NCBI RefSeq assembly: GCF_015354245.1
Contig: NZ_JADKYZ010000008.1
Span: 248,001 to 312,000, forward strand
Origin: Diaphorobacter caeni
Lineage (GTDB): Bacteria; Pseudomonadota; Gammaproteobacteria; Burkholderiales; Burkholderiaceae_C
Direction of reading: 5' to 3'
DNA: 64,000 nucleotides
This document shows positions 55,664-64,000 of the stretch, one piece after another. Positions within the stretch are counted from its first letter, which is position 1; every line of letters starts with the position of its first letter. A program made the translations under genes and the position numbers. The notes under the pieces were generated by a model. It searched no databases and had not been told where the DNA came from. It saw nothing but the letters and a program-made list of their open reading frames with translations.

Positions 55664-55739
55664 TGGAGCGGGAAAACGGGTTCGAACCGTCGACCTATAC
55701 CTTGGCAAGGTATCGCTCTACCAACTGAGCTATTCCCGC
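55664..55739 (-). tRNA. tRNA-Gly (anticodon GCC), copy 2
   Basis: 76 nt, identical to the tRNA-Gly at 55340-55415; first of the Gly-Cys-Gly array on the minus strand. Confidence 0.97.
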
Positions 55740-55915
55740 GTTTTTATCGAAGCCTCACAGTATATACCGTGTTTTGCTGCGATGAATGAATTGTAGCGCA
55801 GTTTTTTGGCCTTCCGGACAAATTCGCACTTTTTTTGAAAAAATCTGCCGAGGCCCGTTTTCGCCCCCTTTCGGAAACGCTGCTGACGGCCTCCGCAGAC
55901 TTCTTCAAAGCGAGG

Positions 55916-58360
55916 TCAGTGTTTGACTGAACCCGCGTCGGCCGATGGCGCAGCGGGAGCAGCCGGGGCTGCAGCCGCCGCCGCGTTGGCCGCAGCGATT
56001 TCCTCGTCGGTCAGCGGCACGGGCTGGCGAACCAATGCCACCTCGAGCACCTTGTCGATCCACTTGACCGGCACGATCTCGAGCCCGCTCTTCACGTTGT
56101 CCGGAATCTCCTGCAGATCCTTGACGTTCTCTTCAGGGATCAGCACGGTCTTGATGCCGCCGCGCAGCGCCGCAAGCAACTTTTCCTTGAGGCCGCCAAT
56201 CGCGGTGACTTCACCACGCAAGGTGATTTCACCGGTCATCGCGACATCGGCACGGATCGGAATGCCGGTCAGCGCCGACACCATGGCCGTCGTCATCGCA
56301 GCGCCCGCGCTCGGACCGTCCTTGGGCGTGGCGCCGTCGGGCACGTGGATGTGGATGTCACGCTTCTCGAACACCTGATCCTTGATGCCCAGGCGATGGG
56401 CGCGACTGCGCACCACGGTGCGCGCGGCCTCGACGGACTCCTTCATCACGTCGCCCAGCGAACCGGTACGCGTGACGCCGCCCTTGCCGGGCATGGTCGC
56501 GACTTCGATGGTCAGCAGATCGCCGCCCACTTCCGTCCACGCCAGACCCACGACCTGTCCGACCTGGTCTTCCTTTTCGGCATGCCCATAGTTGAACTTG
56601 CGCACGCCGAGGTACTCGGCCAGATTCTCGGCCGTGACCTTGACCTGCGGAGTCACCTGCTTGAGCAGAAGCTGCTTGACCACCTTGCGGCAGACCTTGG
56701 AGATCTCGCGCTCGAGCGAACGCACACCGGCTTCGCGGGTGTAGTAGCGCACGATGTCGCGCACCGCGCTTTCCTGCACTTCGAGTTCTTCCGTCTTGAG
56801 ACCGTTGTTCTCCATCTGCTTGGGCAACAGGTACTTCATCGCGATGTTGGTCTTCTCGTCCTCGGTGTAACCCGAGAGGCGGATGACTTCCATGCGGTCG
56901 AGCAGCGCCGGCGGAATGTTCATGGAGTTGGAAGTCGCCACGAACATCACGTCCGACAGGTCGAAGTCCACTTCCACGTAGTGATCGGCAAACTTGTTGT
57001 TCTGCTCGGGATCGAGCACTTCCAGCAGCGCCGAAGACGGGTCGCCACGGAAATCCATGCCCAGCTTGTCGATCTCGTCGAGCAGGAACAGCGGATTGCG
57101 CGTGCCCGCCTTGTTCAGGCTCTGCAGCACCTTGCCCGGCATCGCGCCGATGTAGGTGCGGCGGTGACCGCGAATCTCGGCCTCATCACGCATGCCGCCG
57201 AGCGCCATGCGCACGTACTTGCGGCCCGTCGCCTTGGCGATCGACTGGCCGAGCGAGGTCTTGCCCACGCCTGGTGGGCCGACGAGGCACAGAATCGGCG
57301 CCTTCACCTTGTCCACGCGCTGCTGCACCGCGAGATACTCAAGGATGCGGTCCTTGACCTTCTCGAGGCCGTAGTGGTCTTCGTTCAGCACGTCTTCCGC
57401 GAACTGCAGGTCGTGCTTGATCTTGGTCTTCTTGCTCCAAGGCAGGCCGGTGAGCACATCGATGTAGTTGCGCACCACGGTCGCCTCGGCGGACATGGGC
57501 GACATCAGCTTGAGCTTCTTGAGCTCGCCCTCGGCCTTCTTGCGCGCCTCCTGAGGCATGCGGGCGGCCTTGATCTTTTTCTCGATCTCCTCGATGTCGG
57601 CACCTTCTTCGCCTTCACCGAGTTCCTTCTGGATGGCCTTGACCTGCTCGTTCAAGTAGAAGTCGCGCTGGTTCTTTTCCATCTGCCGCTTGACGCGGCC
57701 GCGGATGCGCTTGTCGACGTTGAGGATGTCGACCTCGCGCTCGAGCTGCTCGAACAGGTTTTCGAGGCGGCCCTTCACATCGGCCATGTCGAGCACGAGC
57801 TGCTTGTTCTCGAGCTTGAGCGGCAGATGCGCTGCGATGGTGTCGGCCAGACGACCTGCGTCGTCGATGCTGGAGATCGACGTCAGGATTTCCGAAGGGA
57901 TCTTCTTGTTGAGTTTGACGTACTGGTCGAACTGCTGCATCACGGCGCGGCGCAGCGCCTCGATCTCGGCCGACTTCGGATCATCGGCGGCGGGCGTCTC
58001 CATCGGAGTAACGCTCGCGAGGAAGTGCGTTTCGGCGTCGTTGATCGAGTCCACCTTGGCGCGCTGCTGCCCCTCGACCAGCACCTTCACGGTGCCGTCG
58101 GGCAGCTTGAGCATCTGCAGGATGGTGGACACGCAGCCCACCTCGAACATGTCTTCGACGGACGGCTCGTCCTTGGCTGCGGTCTTCTGCGCGACCAGCA
58201 TGATGCGGCGATCCGCATCCATGGCCAGTTCCAGCGCCTTGATGCTCTTGGGGCGGCCCACGAACAAGGGGATGACCATGTGCGGGAACACCACGACATC
58301 CCGAAGCGGGAGCAGCGGCAGATCAATGGGGGTTGCGGGCAATGGAGTGTTTCCGGACAT
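55916..58360 (-). CDS. lon: Lon protease (ATP-dependent, La)
   Basis: 814 residues. N-terminal substrate domain ([23 protein letters not shown]), ATPase with Walker [11 protein letters not shown] and FLLDEIDK, and the C-terminal protease with catalytic Ser in [12 protein letters not shown] (about residue 680) and Lys in a [10 protein letters not shown] segment. The extreme C-terminus is an Ala/Pro tail ([17 protein letters not shown]) longer than usual. Degrades unfolded and regulatory proteins. Follows clpX (135-bp gap), as is common in Proteobacteria. Confidence 0.98.
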   Translation of the reverse strand: MSGNTPLPATPIDLPLLPLRDVVVFPHMVIPLFVGRPKSIKALELAMDADRRIMLVAQKTAAKDEPSVEDMFEVGCVSTILQMLKLPDGTVKVLVEGQQRAKVDSINDAETHFLASVTPMETPAADDPKSAEIEALRRAVMQQFDQYVKLNKKIPSEILTSISSIDDAGRLADTIAAHLPLKLENKQLVLDMADVKGRLENLFEQLEREVDILNVDKRIRGRVKRQMEKNQRDFYLNEQVKAIQKELGEGEEGADIEEIEKKIKAARMPQEARKKAEGELKKLKLMSPMSAEATVVRNYIDVLTGLPWSKKTKIKHDLQFAEDVLNEDHYGLEKVKDRILEYLAVQQRVDKVKAPILCLVGPPGVGKTSLGQSIAKATGRKYVRMALGGMRDEAEIRGHRRTYIGAMPGKVLQSLNKAGTRNPLFLLDEIDKLGMDFRGDPSSALLEVLDPEQNNKFADHYVEVDFDLSDVMFVATSNSMNIPPALLDRMEVIRLSGYTEDEKTNIAMKYLLPKQMENNGLKTEELEVQESAVRDIVRYYTREAGVRSLEREISKVCRKVVKQLLLKQVTPQVKVTAENLAEYLGVRKFNYGHAEKEDQVGQVVGLAWTEVGGDLLTIEVATMPGKGGVTRTGSLGDVMKESVEAARTVVRSRAHRLGIKDQVFEKRDIHIHVPDGATPKDGPSAGAAMTTAMVSALTGIPIRADVAMTGEITLRGEVTAIGGLKEKLLAALRGGIKTVLIPEENVKDLQEIPDNVKSGLEIVPVKWIDKVLEVALVRQPVPLTDEEIAAANAAAAAAPAAPAAPSADAGSVKH

Positions 58361-58495
58361 TCAAAATCCTTTAATAGCACCCTGGAGTTGAGGCCGCGGG
58401 TTCGAATTTCAACCCACCGCGCCTTGAGGGCTGCGGTGGGTCACGGTCTCTGGCTGCGCGTGCAACGGGGCGACAGCCGAATCAAGTGATTGGCT

Positions 58496-59761
58496 TCAGG
58501 CCGTCTTGGCTGCTTCGCGGTAGACGAGCAACGGCGACTGGTCTTCTTCGATGGTGGATTCGTCCACGACGACCTTCTCCACGTTGTCGGTGGTCGGCAG
58601 ATCGAACATGGTGCCGATCAGCGCCTGCTCCATGATGGAGCGCAGACCACGGGCACCGGTCTTGCGGGCCAGCGCCTTGCGGGCAATGGCCTTGAGCGCC
58701 GCTGGGCGGATCTCGAGGTCCACGCCTTCCATCGCGAGCAGCTTGCTGTACTGCTTGACGAGCGCGTTCTTGGGCTCGGTCAGGATCTGCACCAGCGCGT
58801 CTTCGCTCAGTTCGGCGAGCGAGGTGACCACGGGCATGCGGCCGACCAGTTCGGGGATCAGACCGAACTTGATCAGATCCTCGGGCTCGATTTCCTGGAA
58901 CACCTCGGAGACCGAGCGCTGCTTCTTGCTCTTGACCGTCGCGCCGAAGCCGATGCCGGACGCTTCCGTGCGATTCTCGATCACCTTCTCGAGACCGGCG
59001 AACGCGCCGCCGCAGATGAACAGGATGTTGGTCGTGTCGATCTGCAGGAAATCCTGATTGGGATGCTTGCGGCCACCCTGCGGTGGAACGCTCGCCATCG
59101 TGCCTTCGATGAGCTTGAGCAGCGCCTGCTGCACGCCCTCGCCCGACACGTCGCGGGTGATGCTGGGGTTGTCGCTCTTGCGCGAGATCTTGTCGATTTC
59201 GTCGATGTAGACAATGCCGCGCTGGGCGCGCTCGACGTCGTAGTTGCAGCTTTGCAGCAGCTTCTGGACGATGTTCTCGACGTCTTCGCCAACGTAGCCG
59301 GCCTCAGTCAGCGTGGTGGCGTCAGCCATCACGAAGGGCACGTCGAGCTGGCGCGCGAGCGTCTGTGCAAGCAGCGTCTTGCCGGAGCCGGTGGGGCCGA
59401 TCAGCAGGATGTTGCTCTTCGCGAGCTCGATGTCATCCTTGCCGGCGCGGTCCTTGTGACGCAGTCGCTTGTAATGGTTGTAGACGGCCACGGCGAGCGT
59501 GCGCTTGGCCTTTTCCTGACCAATCACATAGTTGTCGAGGTTCGATTTGATCTCTGCGGGCGCGGGCAGATCGCCGCGACCTTCGCGACCACTGTCGCTC
59601 GCCTGCGGCTCATCACGGATGATCTCGTTGCACAGATCAATGCACTCGTCGCAAATAAACACGGACGGACCGGCGATCAACTTCTTCACCTCGTGCTGGC
59701 TTTTGCCGCAGAAGGTGCAGTAGAGGTTTTTTTCGCTGGAAGAGCCTTTTTTCTCGGCCAT
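58496..59761 (-). CDS. clpX: ClpX ATP-dependent unfoldase
   Basis: 421 residues. N-terminal zinc-binding domain with C15/C18 and C37/C40, Walker A GPTGSGKT (122-129), Walker [10 protein letters not shown], sensor and IGFGATV loop typical of ClpX. Recognises substrates and feeds them to ClpP, encoded 188 bp upstream on the same strand. Confidence 0.98.
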   Translation of the reverse strand: MAEKKGSSSEKNLYCTFCGKSQHEVKKLIAGPSVFICDECIDLCNEIIRDEPQASDSGREGRGDLPAPAEIKSNLDNYVIGQEKAKRTLAVAVYNHYKRLRHKDRAGKDDIELAKSNILLIGPTGSGKTLLAQTLARQLDVPFVMADATTLTEAGYVGEDVENIVQKLLQSCNYDVERAQRGIVYIDEIDKISRKSDNPSITRDVSGEGVQQALLKLIEGTMASVPPQGGRKHPNQDFLQIDTTNILFICGGAFAGLEKVIENRTEASGIGFGATVKSKKQRSVSEVFQEIEPEDLIKFGLIPELVGRMPVVTSLAELSEDALVQILTEPKNALVKQYSKLLAMEGVDLEIRPAALKAIARKALARKTGARGLRSIMEQALIGTMFDLPTTDNVEKVVVDESTIEEDQSPLLVYREAAKTA

Positions 59762-59948
59762 GGAAACAATGCCTTATGACAAGGAACGTAGTCTGATGAT
59801 AACGAAATAAAAAACGGCGCTTCTCCTGATGCCTTTTATGGGTTTTCTTCCGGCGGGAAAGCCGTCCGAAATCACCATTCTTGACAGTGGCATCAGGGAA
59901 GCGCCATGCCTTGGGTGGCTGCGGCACCACAAACGGCACCGCCCTCCA

Positions 59949-60557
59949 TCAAGGACGCTTGGAGATGACCTCGTCCACGAGGCCGTAGTCCTTGGCTTCC
60001 GGAGCCGTCATGAAGTAGTCGCGCTCGGTGTCGGCCTTGACCTTCTCGTACGGCTGACCGGTGCGTTCGGCCAGAATGCGGTTCATCTGCTCCTTGGTGC
60101 GCAGAATGTCGCGCGCATGGATTTCGATGTCCGTCGCCTGACCGCGAGCGCCACCCAGAACCTGGTGGATCATGATCTTGGAATTGGGCAGCGAGAAACG
60201 CTTGCCCTTGGCGCCAGCCGCCAGCAGGAACGCGCCCATGCTCGCAGCGAAGCCGCAGCACAGCGTCGACACGTCGGGCTTGATGAACTGCATGGTGTCG
60301 TAGATCGCCATGCCGGCCGTCACGCTGCCGCCGGGGGAATTGATGTAGAACGAAATGTCCTTGTCGGGGTTTTCGCTCTCAAGGAACAGCAACTGCGCCA
60401 CGACGAGGTTGGCGGTCTGGTCATTGACCTCGCCCACCAGGAAAATCACGCGCTCCTTGAGCAGACGTGAGTAGATGTCGTAGGAGCGCTCGCCGCGTCC
60501 CGACTGCTCGATCACCATGGGAACCATGCCCAAGGCCTGCGTTTCCAGTGCACTCAT
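59949..60557 (-). CDS. clpP: ClpP protease subunit
   Basis: 202 residues. Serine protease partner of ClpX/ClpA. Catalytic triad S106 (GFAASMGAF), H131 (MIHQV) and D180 (TERDYFM). A strong terminator behind tig (60681-60713) means clpP has its own promoter here. Confidence 0.98.
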   Translation of the reverse strand: MSALETQALGMVPMVIEQSGRGERSYDIYSRLLKERVIFLVGEVNDQTANLVVAQLLFLESENPDKDISFYINSPGGSVTAGMAIYDTMQFIKPDVSTLCCGFAASMGAFLLAAGAKGKRFSLPNSKIMIHQVLGGARGQATDIEIHARDILRTKEQMNRILAERTGQPYEKVKADTERDYFMTAPEAKDYGLVDEVISKRP

Positions 60558-60680
60558 GTATTACTCCAGAGAGATATCGTACGAAATTGGTACAAACCGT
60601 CCCGAATCGGCTGGCCGCGAATCACATGCGAATCACTGACGCGTCGCCCGGCCTCAACCCATTCAGGTCACCAGAAATGA

Positions 60681-60713
60681 AATGGGGCTTGCACAGCAAA
60701 GTACAAGCCCCAA
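60681..60713 (-). terminator. Terminator after tig
   Basis: TGGGGCTTG at 60683-60691 pairs with CAAGCCCCA at 60704-60712; minus-strand TTTCATTT follows. Confidence 0.8.
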
Positions 60714-60768
60714 TCATGGCTTTGACTCACCGCCCATCATAGCGGCAAGTTCAGGACGTCCTGAAGAA

Positions 60769-62082
60769 TCAGGCCTGAGCGCCCATCAGATCGTCGAAGG
60801 AAATGGCCTTCTCTTCAACCTTGGCCTTTTCCAGCACGAAGTTGGTGACGTTGTTCTCGATCACGACGGCTTCCACATCGGCCAGACGGTTGCGGTCGCT
60901 GAAGTACCAACGCACCACGTCTTCCGGCTTCTCGTAGGAAGCGGCCAGCTCGTCGATGTGGGCCTTCAGTTGCTCGGGAGTGGCTTCCAGCTTGTTGGCC
61001 TTGACCAGCTCGGCGACCACCAGACCCAGGCGCACGCGGCGCTCGGCCTGTGGGCGGAACACGTCTTCAGGGATCTCCGCCTTGTCGGCGTCCTTGATGC
61101 CGCGCTGCTTCAGGTCGGCGACGGCGCTGTCACGCAGGCGGCCGATTTCGGCTTGCACGGATGCGTTGGGCAGCTCCAGCTCGGCCTTGGACACCAGTGC
61201 GTCCATCACGGCCTGCTTGTTGCGGGCCTGCAGGCGGAACTTCACTTCGCGCTCGAGGTTGGTGCGGATGTCGCCACGCAGACCGTCCACGGTGCCGTCG
61301 GCGATGCCGAGGGACTTGGCGAACTGTTCGTTCACTTCGGGCAGGTGAGCGGCTTCGATCTTCTTGACGGTCACGAGGAAGTCGGCGGTCTTGCCGGCCA
61401 CTTCCTTGCCGTGGTAGTCCTCAGGGAAAGCCAGCGGGAAAGTCTTGCTTTCGCCAGCCTTCAGGCCACGCACAGCGTCTTCGAATTCCTTGAGCATCTG
61501 GCCTTCGCCGACCAGGAACTGGAACTCTTCAGCCTTGCCGCCAGCGAAGGTTTCGCCGTCGATCTTGCCTTCGAAGTCCACGGTCACGCGGTCGCCGTCT
61601 TCGGCACCGGCGTCCTTGGCACGTTGTGCGAAGGTGCGACGCTGCTTGCGCAGGATGTCCAGCGTCTTGTCGATCGCTGCGTCGGTCACTTCGGCGGAAA
61701 CCTTTTCCACTTCAGCGGAAGCCAGATCACCGATCTTCACTTCGGGGAACACTTCGAACACGGCGTCGAACGACACTTCACCTTCCGGTGCGCCGTCCTT
61801 TTCGGTGATGCGGGGCTGGCCGGCAACACGCAGGTTGGCTTCGTTGGCGGCCTGGGCAAATGCCTCGCCGACCTTGTCGTTCATCACTTCGTACTGAACG
61901 GAATAGCCATAACGCTGAGCCACGACGCTCATCGGCACCTTGCCCGGACGGAAACCGTCCATCTTCACGGTGCGGGCCAGACGCTTCAGGCGCGAGTCAA
62001 CTTCGCTCTGAATCGAGGCAACGGGCAGGCTCAGCGTGATCTTACGCTCGAGCTTTTCAAGATTTTCAACAGTTACGGCCAT
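60769..62082 (-). CDS. tig: Trigger factor
   Basis: 437 residues. Ribosome-bound chaperone and peptidyl-prolyl isomerase. N-terminal ribosome-binding domain (SRLKRLARTVKMDGFRPGKVPMSVV, close to the family GFRxGKxP box), FKBP-like domain (DRVTVDFEGKIDGETFAGG, EDAVRGLKAGESKTFPLAFPEDY) and helical C-terminal domain. Start ATG 62082. Order tig-clpP-clpX-lon is conserved in Proteobacteria. Confidence 0.98.
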   Translation of the reverse strand: MAVTVENLEKLERKITLSLPVASIQSEVDSRLKRLARTVKMDGFRPGKVPMSVVAQRYGYSVQYEVMNDKVGEAFAQAANEANLRVAGQPRITEKDGAPEGEVSFDAVFEVFPEVKIGDLASAEVEKVSAEVTDAAIDKTLDILRKQRRTFAQRAKDAGAEDGDRVTVDFEGKIDGETFAGGKAEEFQFLVGEGQMLKEFEDAVRGLKAGESKTFPLAFPEDYHGKEVAGKTADFLVTVKKIEAAHLPEVNEQFAKSLGIADGTVDGLRGDIRTNLEREVKFRLQARNKQAVMDALVSKAELELPNASVQAEIGRLRDSAVADLKQRGIKDADKAEIPEDVFRPQAERRVRLGLVVAELVKANKLEATPEQLKAHIDELAASYEKPEDVVRWYFSDRNRLADVEAVVIENNVTNFVLEKAKVEEKAISFDDLMGAQA

Positions 62083-62248
62083 GGTAGTTCCTAGTATCAG
62101 GGCTGTGGACCGAGCTGACTGCAGTGCAAGCAGTCTGCACCGTGTTCCGCCAAAGTCTCACGTGTCTCGTGCACGAGGCCCGCAGCTCCATCGAAAAAGC
62201 TGGCGTCTCGCCCACATCAATATCTAAAACTTAGATTTCTATCGCGCG

Positions 62249-62273
62249 AGCAAAAAGCCAGACGAAATCTGGC
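62249..62273 (-). terminator. Second terminator upstream of tig
   Basis: GCCAGA/TCTGGC stem with a TTTCG loop on the minus strand, followed by TTTTTG. Confidence 0.7.
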
Positions 62274-62542
62274 CCGGGATTGCGCGAAGCCAATGATTAT
62301 ACCCAGCACGCTTGGGGATGGACTTCGGCAAGCACCTGATCAGTGCTGACACCTAGACCCACAACGTCCACGCGAACCTGCAAAACTGGGTCCAGACACC
62401 TCAAAAACAGGCTGGAGCCAAGCGTGCGCCCGGACAGTCCCGCAGAGACAGCGCCCTCCGCGACGACGCCATCCCGAGCGCAGTCGTGTACAAAATGTCA
62501 CCAATATTCAGCTCTGCCAGCCGAATTCACCCCAGCTAGAGA

Positions 62543-62579
62543 ACAAAAAGGCTGACTCCCCGGAGGAAATCAGCCTTTG
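62543..62579 (-). terminator. Terminator of tRNA-Leu (TAG)
   Basis: AAAGGCTGA at 62547-62555 pairs with TCAGCCTTT at 62570-62578; on the minus strand TTTTTG follows. It lies 46 bp past the tRNA end. Confidence 0.85.
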
Positions 62580-62624
62580 AATCGAATCAATGGCGGTGAC
62601 ATCTCGCGATGCACTGCCGACTCC

Positions 62625-62711
62625 TGGTGCGCGGGGGGGGACTCGAACCCCCACAGTGTTGCCACCGTCAGGACCTAAACCTGGTGCGTCTACCAATTTC
62701 GCCACCCGCGC
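62625..62711 (-). tRNA. tRNA-Leu (anticodon TAG)
   Basis: 87 nt with encoded CCA, acceptor GCGCGGG/CCCGCGC, anticodon loop TTTAGGT giving TAG, and a class II variable arm. Confidence 0.97.
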
Positions 62712-62828
62712 GGGTTGTTCATTGTCTCGGTGGAGTCGGAATTGAGCATTCCTGCGCCACCGGAAATTGGTGAATCGGGAATTCTAGCCGGACTTTGGCA
62801 TCGAAATCCCCTCTTCATTCTTTTCACC

Positions 62829-64000
62829 TCATGCCTGCGTTCGCTCCGCCTTGGGCACGCGGAACCACGCGGCATACATCGCGGGCAGGGCGAGCAGCGT
62901 CAGCACCGTGGCCACGATCAGCCCCCCCATGATGGCGACCGCCATCGGACCCCAGAAGACGCTGCGCGACAGCGGGATCATGGCGAGCACGGCGGCGGCT
63001 GCCGTGAGCACGATGGGTCGCATGCGGCGCACGGCGGATTCGATGATGGCAGTGCGGGCAGGTACGCCCTTTTCGCGGTCGAGCTCGATCTGGTCGATCA
63101 GGATCACCGAGTTACGCTGGATCATCCCCATGAGCGCGATCACCCCGAGCAGCGCGACGAAGCCGAACGGCCGGTTGAGCAGCAACAGTGCCGCCGCCAC
63201 GCCCGCGATGCCCAGCGGGCCGGTGAGGAACACCAGCAGCGAGCGGCTGAAGCTGTGCAGCTGCAGCATGAGCAGCGTGAACACGAGGAACAGCATGATC
63301 GGCACGCCCGCGACGATGGAGGCCGAGCCCTTGCTGCTTTCCTCGACGGCACCGGCCACCTGGATCAGCACGCCGTAGTCGCCCTGCTCTCTCCATTGGG
63401 CTTCCAGTTCCTTGAGCTTCGGCTCCAGCTGGGCGGTGACGGTCGCGCCCTGGAGGCCCTCGACGATTTCGCCCTGCACGGTGATCGCGTAGTCGCGGTT
63501 CCAGCGCCACATCACCCCGGGCTCCCACGTGAACACGGGCTTGGCGATCTGCGTGAGCGGGATCGATTTGCCGCTGGCCGTGGGCAGGTAGGCGTTGGCG
63601 ATGTCGGAGATCGCCTCGCGCTCGTCGGGCGACTGGCGCAGGACGATCTCGATGAGCTTGTCGTTCTCGCGGTACTGGCCGATGGTCGTGCCGCTGAACA
63701 TGGTTCGCGAAGCCTGCGCGATCGCCTGGCTGGTCACGCCGAGAGCACGCGCCTTGGCCTGGTCGACCTCGAGACGAACGACCTTGACCGACTCGTTCCA
63801 GTTGTCATTCACGCCCAGCATGTTGGTGTTGGCGCGCATGATGGCCTTGACCTCGTCGGCACGCTTGCGCAGATGTTCGGGATCGCTTCCGACCACGCGG
63901 AACTGCACCGGATACGGCACCGGAGGACCGTTGGGCAGCAGCTTGACGCGCCCGCGCACCTCGGGAAATTCCTCGGCCAGCAGCTTGGGCAGGCGCAGGC
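62829..64000 (-). CDS. RND-family efflux permease (C-terminal part)
   Basis: Partial, start beyond the right edge; 390 residues are visible. The C-terminal part of an AcrB/heavy-metal-type RND pump: porter domain (VRLEVDQAKARALGV, RENDKLIEIVLRQSPDERE), then six hydrophobic segments with GFVALLGVIALMGMIQRNSVILIDQIE and RPIVLTAAAAVLAMIPL. Pumps drugs or other toxic compounds with proton exchange; substrate not determinable. It ends 117 bp after the tRNA-Leu 5' end. Confidence 0.92.
   Translation of the reverse strand, partial: LRLPKLLAEEFPEVRGRVKLLPNGPPVPYPVQFRVVGSDPEHLRKRADEVKAIMRANTNMLGVNDNWNESVKVVRLEVDQAKARALGVTSQAIAQASRTMFSGTTIGQYRENDKLIEIVLRQSPDEREAISDIANAYLPTASGKSIPLTQIAKPVFTWEPGVMWRWNRDYAITVQGEIVEGLQGATVTAQLEPKLKELEAQWREQGDYGVLIQVAGAVEESSKGSASIVAGVPIMLFLVFTLLMLQLHSFSRSLLVFLTGPLGIAGVAAALLLLNRPFGFVALLGVIALMGMIQRNSVILIDQIELDREKGVPARTAIIESAVRRMRPIVLTAAAAVLAMIPLSRSVFWGPMAVAIMGGLIVATVLTLLALPAMYAAWFRVPKAERTQA

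Larger units (their letters stand above)
62083..62624. other. Region between tig and tRNA-Leu
   Basis: 542 bp with no gene. It contains two minus-strand terminators (62249-62273 and 62543-62579) and the tig promoter region; the AT-rich TCTAAAACTTAGA palindrome at 62223-62235 may be part of it. Confidence 0.6.

Noticed and set aside
55340-55739. Repeat spacing suggestive of CRISPR
   Set aside because: The repeats are two tRNA-Gly genes around tRNA-Cys; no spacers.
55095-55739. tRNA cluster as an integration site for a mobile element
   Set aside because: No integrase, direct att repeat or foreign block beside it.
56345-58489. Long plus-strand reading frame opposite lon (about 714 codons)
   Set aside because: Antisense shadow of lon; composition typical of codon-bias artefacts.

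Overview
The window looks like a chromosomal segment of a beta-proteobacterium of the order Burkholderiales, most likely Comamonadaceae. Supporting signs are the high GC content, the reductive-genus style catabolic clusters with Bug-type receptors and TRAP transporters, a small Trp-rich protein family typical of this group, and the conserved order trigger factor - clpP - clpX - lon. No phage, integrase, transposase or CRISPR array was seen; it reads as ordinary chromosome with several accessory islands.

Layout. 1-10 kb: start of lgt, an amidotransferase-like AraC regulator, an MFS carrier, a bacterioferritin without the haem Met, a pirin, an unusual membrane protein carrying ten regularly spaced CxxC pairs, ilvD, a small Trp-rich protein, cytochrome c and a LapA-domain protein. 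10-17 kb: acs with a duplicated 3' end, a YqhA-type membrane protein, and a three-gene catabolic operon (CoA transferase, Bug receptor, GrdB/PrdB-like protein). 17-25 kb: a ProVWX glycine-betaine/proline-betaine ABC system with a second, altered ProX, followed by a BaeSR-like two-component system. 25-34 kb: an envelope pair ending in an OmpA-domain lipoprotein, fumC, a large Ig-like IPTL-CTERM surface protein under an AT-rich upstream region, a DUF3617 protein and class I fumarase.

34-41 kb: a four-gene minus-strand operon of exported proteins with CsgG/FlgO/FlgT-like character, which I could not assign to a described system, then a MAPEG protein and an unknown membrane protein. 41-48 kb: a GntR-regulated cluster (TRAP transporter, DUF2848 protein, amidase, ureidoglycolate-lyase-like protein) that probably imports and hydrolyses an unidentified amide; a palindrome in the divergent promoter region is a candidate operator. 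48-55 kb: assorted housekeeping and small enzymes including murI, a CDGSH protein, an FMN reductase and a YgjP-like metallopeptidase. 55-64 kb: four tRNA genes, lon, clpX, clpP, tig, tRNA-Leu(TAG) and the end of an RND efflux permease.

Smaller signals: a 100-bp dispersed repeat sits at the same distance (26 bp) from the stop codon of two unrelated minus-strand genes; the duplicated acs tail carries hairpins whose only two differences are compensatory; a perfect sigma70 promoter lies 515 bp in front of proV. All assignments are from reading the sequence; no database search was run.
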